A stretch of 64,000 nt of DNA from Andrena cerasifolii (lineage: Eukaryota; Arthropoda; Insecta; Hymenoptera; Andrenidae), in the NCBI RefSeq assembly GCF_050908995.1, contig NC_135126.1, positions 13,888,001 through 13,952,000 on the forward strand, in the 5' to 3' direction. The position numbers and the translations under genes were made by a program. Shown here in pieces: positions 55,459 through 64,000 of this stretch. The first letter of the stretch is position 1. Each line of letters starts with the position of its first letter. The notes under the pieces were generated by a model. The model made no database searches. It was not told where the DNA came from and saw only the letters and a list, made by a program, of their open reading frames with translations.

Positions 55459-58117
55459 TTAAGGGGAGGTTCCGGTTTAAAAATGTCGAAAAATCGATTT
55501 TTTTATCTCATTTCTCGAATGTTCAACCTTTTAAGCATACCTGTTTAAAAGGATCTTTTGAAATTTTAAATATTCCTGAAGTTATAGGCATTTGAGTAGC
55601 GACGAATGCGTGGGTAAAAGCTGGCCACTCAGCGCTCACGTAAAACTTTAAACGCGTTTTTCTCGAAATAGCGTTCTTCAAATCGATGGGACAAATATAT
55701 GGAAAAGTTATTATCCGATTCGATTGAAACATCTGTTATTTTGAAGAATAAAGAAACACCTTTAACATTTTAAAAAATTTGAAAATTGGTATTTTTTTAA
55801 GGCGACGCATCGACGAAAAACAGAGAAAAAGTGATTTCAATTTCGAGTGTCGTTATGTTGTAAAAAATTGTCATTTTTGTAATTTGTAAAGCTGTTTCCA
55901 CTAGGGAATTTCATGCCCTTTAATAATCTGGCATTGTTTTTTTTATTTTCAGACCAATAGCTTTGGTTTTACTAGTCCCACCGTTCTGCATGAATTTTTC
56001 ACGCTTCCACTCCAACGAATCCTAATTAATTACTGAATTCTTAATACAATGCAAAAAGTCCCATTAAATTATCTGTGACAGTTTTCCTTTAATTAATTCC
56101 TAAAGACCGCTTATTTTTATGGGCTTTAGAGCGGAACACCTCCTTCGATAAAAATGTATCTAAATATTTGCGACAAACCCGTGAAATATTTCATAAACCT
56201 CAGAGGAGTCTTTGGTACATACGTCCAAAATCAGGCATCGATTTCACATACGTTCGAAATGGGTATAAACTGTTATATCTTCAGTTTCAATGCGGAATGG
56301 CTTTCTTATTTAATATACATATAGATAAACTATTTTTCTACTACCTGGCAGCAATAACGTTCGAATTAACGCGGCATGGCCGACGATAATTCTTTTAGGG
56401 GGTGATTCTACAGGCCAAAATAAGGCGAAAATATGAAATAAAATTAACAGCGTTGCTTGCGTAGAAAAGTAGCCTCTCCCTTGCCGACATCTCTTATTAA
56501 GATCCAACTATGCAAGATTTAGACAAGATGAATGCAACAAAATTTTCAATAGTTCGTCCTACAACTATATACCTACGAGACTTTATCCAAATCTATTACT
56601 CGAACCCTGTGCACCCCCCAATAAGTACCAAAATATAAAAAAACTCACAGAAATCACCGCTGTTTCAATTAATACGTAACTAGGTATACGAAAGACTGGT
56701 TACAAAATCAATAATCACATATCGTACCAGTAACAGGTAAATCGAATATGTTGAAAGGATTTCCCCCCGCACACCGGAAGCTGCGAGGGGCTAACACGCC
56801 CGATCGAGCTACCCCCTGGGATATCCGTCACTACCCGCAGCTCCTTATAGGTCGTTTCCTACTACGACAAATGGAAATATCTTTCGTTGCTTTGTAGTAC
56901 AAGCCCAGCGTAATTTTATGAACGCCACGAGGTAGGGGCCTTTCCTGGAGCGGTGGCTCCATTAACGTGCTGCCGCTGAAAATAAACATCGCCCGCGCGG
57001 CAAAGGTGGCACAGGTAGCATGTTGATTCGATCATGACCCTTTTAGCGTCGTCAAACAACTAAGTGAATTAGCCATGCGCAAAAATCCACCGTTTACCTA
57101 GGCTGTCGAACGCACACGTCCCATTTAACGTATTATTTCGCCCGATTCGATTATGTCTGTTTTCGATTAACCACCTCCCCCTCTCCCCCCCCTCCCCTCA
57201 CCCCCCCTAATCTGAAACTTTCATCTAAATGTCCGTTAGCGTACATTATTAATCGAATCATACGCATCCTAATGCGACTCCACGGTTACATATGGCTTTC
57301 AATGGCCGATCGATCCGCGTAATCCGTTTACCTGAAAATCACGCCTCAGTTGCATCATCCCTGACAGTCATTAATTCCGTCGTGCTTCCATAAAATTCAG
57401 CCCGTCGATACGCTCCGATTTTATCGGGCTGATCATTGTGCTCCCGCTACCAAACATCGCTATCCGCTCGATAGGAAACAAAATCAGGAGGCACACGATT
57501 TATGGGGACACGTGGATCGTGTTGATCGACGGCGACGCGTATGCGAGAGCGGAACGATTCTATACTATTATATAGAAATAATGGTGGAAGAGCGGCGTGC
57601 GTGGGTTATTTCTGAAATAGTTCCGAGGAACCGAAATAATGCCTAGCACTGACAGAGAAGGTTGTCGCGTTCCGAGTACAGCTTCAATATTGGCCCTCGT
57701 AATGGCACTACATCTGTTTTTTTGTCGATTTCATATCGGTTCCAGAATCGATTTCAGAAGTGGTTCCGGTGTCGCTTCCGCGGCGATGGAAGTGGTCAAA
57801 GACTGTTCTATGTATACCTACGCATTTCGTGTACTCGTAGAATTGTTATGAGGGATTAGAGATCGTGATTGTGAGATGTATTATTGTTTGAAATCGCAGT
57901 ATGGAACGTCTTTCAAGGGAACGTTCAGACGAATTTAAAAAATATTTCGAATAGTTATCAGTTCCCCCAAAATTTTTTATTCATTCTTATCCAGCCCTTG
58001 CAACGGACTCAATGGCTATTGCAAGTAGTAATTAGTAACTGTCAATTTCTAACAAACTGGAAGCTATATTTCTTAGAGTCTGGCATTTTTCTTAACCTGA
58101 TACTGATACTGTGATAC
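55459..58117. other. No gene recognised; possible repeat end, C-rich tract, CpG-rich patches
   Basis: TTAAGGGGAGGTTCCGG at 55459 resembles a TTAA-anchored element end, but the matching right end is uncertain. A very T-rich acceptor look-alike (TTTTTTTTATTTTCAG, ends 55952) precedes 27 open codons and a stop. CpG-rich DNA spans about 56760-57660 with a C-rich tract at 57175-57208. No gene can be supported. Confidence 0.4.
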
Positions 58118-58200
58118 CGATCAGGGCGTCCTCAGATCCTAGACGAAGCTAAGTAGTAGCAATGGTTACGAGACGTTGGGAATCTTACCCTCCTCGACAG
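58118..58200 (+). pseudogene. 5S rRNA-like fragment
   Basis: The string contains CGTCCTCAGATC, CGAAGCTAAGTAG, GGTTA and CGTTGGGAATC in the order of the middle and 3' part of a eukaryotic 5S rRNA gene (CGTCCGATC, GAAGTTAAGCA, GGTTAGTAC, GC-TGGGAA-C). The internal promoter's A-box equivalent (AAGCTAAG) is preserved. There are several insertions and a deletion after GGTTA, so it cannot be a functional 5S gene. It could be a 5S pseudogene or the head of a 5S-derived SINE. The resemblance is judged by eye. Confidence 0.35.
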
Positions 58201-59726
58201 CGCTTACACTCGAAAGCCTCAAAACTCTCTATTTTTTTAAATAATATGTAATACATAAAATTATAACGTATAATATTTTACAATGAACCTACCGAATACA
58301 ATAGAATCGTTACAAATAAATTCATCAGTGTTTCTGTAAATGTAATACCCGTTTCGGAACAAAATTTGTTTTTCGTTCCAATGGAAACGAAATGCTTTTC
58401 AGCAGGAACGATATTAACCGAAACGAAATCATTATAGGAGCTGAACCGGAACGAAACAAAAAAACCTTTCGCTCCAGATCCCTAATAAGAACATATTCCA
58501 TTGAAAAAACCAGGGGGAATCCTTTATTTCCATTTAACTTCGTCTTACAAAACAGTAATTGAACGTTTCGAATGCTGGGGGTTGCACAGCACAGCTCTCA
58601 GTCCCTCCCGACACCATCGCAGCCCCTTCACGTTTTCCTCGAGAAAACGTCCGGTAATTAGACAATTTGTCACCAGCTTGGTGGAAGCTGCTCACCCCAG
58701 ACGCCTTCAGCCGAAAGATAAAAAGTCGTACGCTTTCTGCTCTTCCCCCCCGTGTCTCGTTGCACGTCCCCGCGTGTCATCAACTGTGCATAAATGCAAT
58801 CGCGAGCTAGCGTGCATTACCGACGCATCTGGTCCTCCCCCCTGGTGTACCGTCGTGTTTCAGTTTTTCCCTCTTTCACGCCGCCCGGCCCGCCGCGCCC
58901 CTCGCGGCCCGATCTCTGTCTCGCTTCCAGCGCGATGCATTCGACATTAATGCTCGACACTCGACGGCTCTCGCCGACGCTACACTCGCGAAATAGAGGG
59001 TTGGCTCGTACGTTTCTGTTTATACCTCGATAGATACGAATGGCTGCGCAAAGGATGAAAGAGACCCTCCCTAAAACTACCCCCATGACGCTCCGGCGAG
59101 CTCGCTCGCTTTCTGGTCCACCCTCCAGCCGCGTTTCCGTCACAGCCGTTCCGCGGAACGGCGGAGGAGGCAATGAACAAAAAAAAAAACAGGGAGATTC
59201 GCTGTAGGAAGGTTTGAGGAATCGGTGAATGAACGCGCGCAACTTAAATATGGTGTAAAAGAATAATAAAAGAGGGAAACCGGAGGGATGGTAGCGCGGC
59301 TGGGGGCGACGGCCGTAGGAGAATCAGAGGGGGTGGCTGGCTACGGAGAGTCCAGGAGGATAAGCAAATAGAAAGAACCGGGACGATTGAGGGGTATAAT
59401 TGTGGATTAAAGTAATACGCAGTGGAGCCTTGGGAAAAATGTGAAGTAAACGTGGAGGGACAATTTGGAAAGGACGAAGGAGCTGAACAAAAGGCGGGTG
59501 GAGTGAAGTGGGCTTGCAGCGGCGCGGGAAATGTCAAGAAAAGGCTAAAATTCAAGAGTGGAAATCAAAAAGTAGCAACGAAGCAAAAGACCGTTGGAAA
59601 AGTGGTCGTGGTGCGTGCAGACGGGGCGATTGGAGTATGTATTTTGTTTCGTTTTTTCAAGTTAGGTGAATGAGGTCGTGAGTGGTAGGTAGGAGCAATT
59701 GCAGCAACGATGCCAATTGTTCGCGA
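58201..59726. other. No gene recognised; GGAAC-rich patch and GC-rich block
   Basis: 58340-58480 carries many GGAAC and GAAACGAAA-type words on both strands, and 57619-57780 has a similar set, which suggests a decayed repeat with related ends. A GC-rich block spans about 58580-59230; open stretches there (plus 58501-58950, minus 58817-59242) overlap and contradict each other. Confidence 0.4.
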
Positions 59727-59794
59727 CACTTGACCCGTGAATTGCCACAAGTATAAGAGACACTTGATCCGTGAATTGCCACAAGTATGAAAAA
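59727..59794 (+). repeat. 34-bp tandem duplication
   Basis: Two adjacent copies (59727-59760 and 59761-59794). The first 28 bases differ only by one C/T change (CACTTGACCCGTGAATTGCC against CACTTGATCCGTGAATTGCC, then ACAAGTAT in both). High identity suggests a recent event. Confidence 0.9.
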
Positions 59795-62552
59795 CAGTGA
59801 GAGAGATGTGTGGTAATTACAATGGTATGAACGATACATATTGCTTATTGCTGAATGAAGGTTGATAGAAACGTAATTTTAGGTTAACCTGTGCATACCG
59901 TCGCGTAATTGATTTTGCAGTCTGTTGATGATTCATAGATCGAACTTTCATCTTTAATTTTTGTTGTGCTTTTTACGGAGCTATTAAATATCTATTTATA
60001 AATTCTTGAATGAAATACTGAAATTATTAGGAATAACACTTAAATTATTAGAAACACTAAATTATTAGGAAGGTTAGCCTTATTCTTCTTATTAGACTCG
60101 TTAAGAAAAAGGGGCACCTGGCCCTGTGCTTTTAACTGTTTTTCTAATTTGAAGACGATATTTTAGTTTCTTCTGACATATCTTCAAAGCATGACTTCGT
60201 CATTACGCAATTTTCGAAAACTATTGAAAATGAAAATTGCAGGCGCTGACTGTTTACACTTTTGTAGACAGTGAAAGCTTAGCTCGATATTAACACTATT
60301 AGGCTAAGAAATGTTAAATTAAATTCTCTGCGAATACACAAGATATAACATACCCTTACGACATTTAAAAGCACACAAAGCTGAAGTACTCGAAGCAACA
60401 TTCTCCTTAAGAATTGGGCCCTATAATTTATTTAAAAAGACCCAGGATACTCACGAAATGAAAATGTCATCTAAGAGTAAATTCCTAGTATCACGCGTTC
60501 CAGGAACAGAAAATGAAATGATATCTGTTCGTGTGTTGTTAAAGGAGGCAGTGAAACATTGCAACCACCTTGTTAAACGCCCCGAGAAAATGGAGGAATG
60601 TGAAATGGTGGGGTGGAGAGGAACATCGTTCAAGATAGCCGCGAATGTGCGTGAACGGAGGGTGAATCGGGAGCAAGGAAATAGATCAAGGGCGGTTTTT
60701 CTACCGTTTGCCTTTCGACTAAGATATATCCTCGCGCGTAATTGCGCGCACGGAAGTGGAAAAAGAAAATAAGGTCGTTTAGCGACGCAGGTAACGCACC
60801 TGTGCCGTTCTGCTTTTTCCGATGTTTCTTAGCTCCGCTGAAATGGATTAAAGAAAAGAAAGAGGATATCGTACTTGGGAAGGAAGATTGCTCGTTGCTT
60901 GTGGTTTATTCCGGCAAGATTGTAATTGAATTTCATTCTGTTCAGCCTTGTATTTGTGTTGTTAGAAAATGTTGATTTAGTATGAAATGATTGTCCAACT
61001 GATATAACCATAGAACATTTTACGTAATACGAGTACGTTATTATCCATAGGCTATTAACATGATTGTCTCCTTATAGCAATTTGTCCCTAACACTTCTCT
61101 TCTTTTTATTTCTTATTTTCTCGGTTATTTATATTTCTGAATTCGAATTATTTTTCACCTTTTTTAAGCTGATTGTGAGTACCTACCTATTGTTAGACAT
61201 ATCTTTAAAAGTACACTTAGCATTTTATTGGCCTCCTTATGGTGACTAAATTGCATATCAAGGTATTCTATTCCCATTACACTCGAAATTTAAAGAAACC
61301 ATTTTTCGTAGGTCTATATACTTGCATACTAATAAAGGTTGGCTACTGCTATCAAATGCACGTGATTTTACTAACTTTCCCATTCTTCAAGTAACCTCTG
61401 ACCCACATGAACACAAGATTGCAAAAACAATGAAATCCATAGTTTCGCTTACGAATCCAGACAAAAATCGAGTCGCAAACGTGGCAGTGCCCTTAAAACC
61501 ACAGCAACAAAGGGCAAGCTACAATTTATAAAAGTTTGCACAATTTAAAGCGACTTGGTCGCGCATGAACCGCTTCGAATTCTCCACAGTCGAGTTTAAA
61601 ACAATTTCATTAACCCTCATTGACCCGTTCCGGCGCTCCTGGTTCGCGTTATAACAATAACGATATCGTTATTTTTGCACACGGTCGCGTGCAACGCGAC
61701 ATACATACATCATACGCAACCGGGTGTGGAGCAACAGAACGTAAAAGGAGAGCAGCTCGCCCAGCAATTTTTCACCGTCAAGATCCAGATGAAAGGTTAT
61801 CAAGAAGGATCGCCCGTTGGTGCGAGCGTAGGAGGAACGTATTCGTTAGCGAGTTGCTGGTCGAAAATGTTAGGGGGGTATTGATCTACCAGCGGTTTGG
61901 ATCGCTCTAGCGCCACAGTGAGCGTGCGCCCTCTTCGTAGCACGCCCATTTTGCCATCCACCACACTCCCCTCGCGAGTGATCTTCGAAAATTCGTTAAC
62001 ACAATATTATGAGGTAGTGTCTAGACACGTTAATTACCTCCTCGTATTTACGCCGTTGCTGTGAGCCACGTACCCGTCGAAGTGATTAATAGCGAGGACA
62101 AGGAGGATTACGGATGATCATGGCGGTCGACAGTGAATTTTCGTCGAAGTCGCGCTCGAGAGAATCCCGATAAGGGTTTGCCCCGATTAAATCACCGTGA
62201 ATGTGACTTGCCGAGGCAGCGTGATTGTGTAGAAAAATGTTGTATTGTTTCATTGGAGGCTTAATGGCACACCTTTATCGGTGGTTAACTCGATTCGTGA
62301 TAGTCGCAGTGAGCCACGAACGTCTGTATGATATTTTATATAGAATTATAGTAATTTTGATAAGTTTTATGAGTGTACGTTGAATTTTTGCCGACAGATT
62401 GTACATTAAATGTTGGGTTTAGGTTTAGAATTCAGAGGCTCAGAGGAAAAGGGTACATGCCACATCTATGTACCAATATACCTAGATTTTTTGTTTTTTG
62501 TATTTATCATCAAGTAGCTCCTGCAATCTAGTGCCAATTCCCTGACTTCTAG
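59795..62552. other. No gene recognised
   Basis: AT-rich to about 60440, mixed to 60840, AT-rich to 61540, then a CpG-rich block at about 61560-62240. A 104-codon frame at 60458-60772 (+) begins with ordinary coding-like codons but has no recognisable domain. An 11-bp inverted word, GTACATGCCAC and GTGGCATGTAC, lies at about 62455-62465 and 62557-62567. Confidence 0.45.
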
Positions 62553-62708
62553 CACTGTGGCATGTACTATCTTCTTCTGAACAGAAGCATATTTAAATTC
62601 CTTGGTATTGAATGCCACTCTGTGTGTGCTCCATTCTTTCAATCATTGAGGTACGATAAAATTGAAGAGAGACAAGAACTTGAATATATTGATGAAGAGT
62701 TAGATTAA
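62553..62708 (+). CDS. Possible terminal coding exon, unknown protein
   Basis: I do not recognise the product. An acceptor, AATTCCCTGACTTCTAG, ends at 62552. The next 51 codons are open and end at a stop at 62706-62708. The translation goes from a hydrophobic stretch (MYYLLLNRSIFKFLGIECHS) through VCAPFFQSLRYDKIEERQEL to an acidic tail, EYIDEELD. Ordered residue use and the acidic tail look like a real C-terminus. AATAAA overlaps the stop codon at 62708-62713, which could serve as a poly(A) signal but is very close. The segment has no ATG upstream in frame because a stop lies in the acceptor. Earlier exons were not found. Chance or a pseudogene remain possible. Confidence 0.28.
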   Translation, partial: HCGMYYLLLNRSIFKFLGIECHSVCAPFFQSLRYDKIEERQELEYIDEELD

Positions 62709-62713
62709 ATAAA

Positions 62714-64000
62714 TAGTTGCTATACAGTTGAGATGCAACATAATAATATCCACTCATACACCTATTGCACTTATGCTCTCATTATTAGTGTTGTTTCGTG
62801 TATTTCTTTATTCCAATATAATATTCCAAACTGATTAAAAATACCAAAATAACTCGAGTTGGTGAATCAATGGTTTATTCGATGTAAGGTGTAATAAAAG
62901 CTGTCAAAGAGCATGAATTTTGGAGCCAAGATTTGATTGTAGTTGCAATTTACCATCTAATACAATTACCAGTTAAAATAATTACAATGTAGTACCAAAT
63001 TTCCTGAGAAAATTCTTTTTCCTATAACTTGTTTTCCTGTAAATTTATAGAATTATGATATGTGCCTGTTTTCCACCGGATCCCTTAATTTTTGGTTTAG
63101 TATTCACAATAACCAAGCGGTTCAAATGTTTAAATACAGTGAAGACACTTTATTGGTACCTATAATAATATAGTAGAATTTCATTTAATGGGTGGATCAG
63201 TTGTATGGTCTCATTATGAATATCATTGTTACAACATAAAGGGTACACACCGCAAATTCCTCCATCTTGCTGCGTTCCATATCGGAAATTCCATGCCATT
63301 ATCATGCTGTAATTACTGTCCTATTTTGCGTTCTCTAAATTTAATGATACACAACTGCGATTATTTTCTGTGTAATTACAATACGTATTTGTCTCGATGA
63401 ATTTCATCATGGACCATTTTCTTCGCGTTTCGTGCACAACAACCCAAAATTCGGTTTACTTCAATCATTGAGTTATTTGAAATTTAGCTACTCCCTTAAT
63501 TGCAGCATCGCTAACAAGGAATATTACACATACAAATATTACATACTTATTATCGTCTAAATTATAGTGATAATCTTTTCTAAACGAGGCACGAACTTAT
63601 GTTTCGCTTACGTAGGGAGACGGGGGCTAAAAGTTCCGGGGGTAAGTTGTTCCGACGGCTCTATCTTCGAAATAAAAAGAACGTTGTACTTTTAAATTAT
63701 TTTTTCCGTGCGAGTTGATCACGCCACTCTGCGCCCACTTTAATAGCGTCCGCGACAGCGAATTGTGTGGTTGTAAGCAAGGACCTATTAGTCGCGTACC
63801 AGATAAGTAAAAAAATTTCAATCAGACTGATTAGTAGATTGTAGTTTTTATACCAAAGATAATGTTTATGGTTATTATATCGTTTTGGTTTAAATAATAT
63901 AAACATTATTAATAATAGGCATAAATAAACATTATTAATAAAATTCTGTTTTATTTCATTAGAAAATGAAATATTTCATTAAAACGCAACTCTTATATCT
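62714..64000. other. No gene recognised; AT-rich with one G-rich repeat-like patch
   Basis: AT-rich spacer. At 63610-63655 the words GGGAGACGGGGGCTAAAAGT and CGGGGGTAAGTTGTTCCGAC look like the end of a dispersed repeat with GTTCC-type motifs; no partner was seen. Near 63903-63942 the word AAACATTATTAATAA occurs twice. Confidence 0.45.

Noticed and set aside
55953..56036. 27 open codons after a very T-rich acceptor look-alike
   Set aside because: T-rich acceptor look-alikes are frequent in AT-rich DNA; two frames are open, neither translation is recognisable, and the position may be inside a decayed element.
60458..60772. 104-codon open frame on the + strand
   Set aside because: Codons look reasonable at the beginning, but no family is recognised and the second half is Arg-rich shadow-like sequence. 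Left as undecided rather than called.
1..64000. CRISPR array, operon structure or phage-like island
   Set aside because: No regularly spaced repeats, no dense same-strand coding and no prokaryotic gene signals; the composition and transposons are those of an animal nuclear genome.

Overview
This window looks like nuclear DNA from an arthropod, most likely an insect. Three things point that way: no dense or polycistronic coding on either strand, very long stretches without usable reading frames, and relics of several insect-type DNA transposons (Tc1-like, mariner, hAT, TTAA-inserting). AT-rich DNA alternates with GC-rich, visibly CpG-rich blocks. That texture would fit a hymenopteran, but this is a weak inference and no species is claimed. 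No protein-coding host gene could be recognised with confidence. The window is best read as intergenic or intronic DNA; two ratchet-type splice motifs on the + strand favour at least part of it lying in a very long + strand intron.

Layout. 1-3549: unannotated, with small CpG-rich patches. 3550-4496: a decayed Tc1-like transposon with long inverted repeats. 4497-13678: AT-rich DNA around GC-rich blocks (about 7500-8950, 10100-10790, 11600-12120, 12700-13420), a relic near 6505-6620, a perfect 16-bp hairpin at 10012, and a truncated TTAA element at 11041. 13679-20000: an RTE-tail-like repeat, a complete hAT-type non-autonomous element, a GC-rich block, a 500-bp fold-back element and a mariner-derived MITE. 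22280-27560: the largest GC-rich stretch, interrupted near 24060-25160 by AT-rich DNA carrying a frameshifted coding relic with an internal 36-bp duplication. 28745-30759: a minus-strand mariner transposase relic and an intact 712-bp TTAA-flanked element. 33900-37600: several coding-like segments and splice signals on the + strand, unassigned. 39278-53481: repeat-rich, with a three-locus family sharing an ATATCGCC-containing end, a second fold-back copy, a 186-bp piggyBac-type MITE and the two ratchet motifs. 53482-64000: GC-rich blocks, a 5S-like fragment, a small tandem duplication and a possible terminal coding exon at 62553-62708.

The features do not form a pathway. The repeat families can be defined from within the window because several occur twice or carry both ends and a target-site duplication. 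The GC-rich blocks are the best candidates for host regulatory sequence, but only cross-species comparison could show that. No CRISPR array, operon, functional tRNA gene or complete rRNA gene was found.
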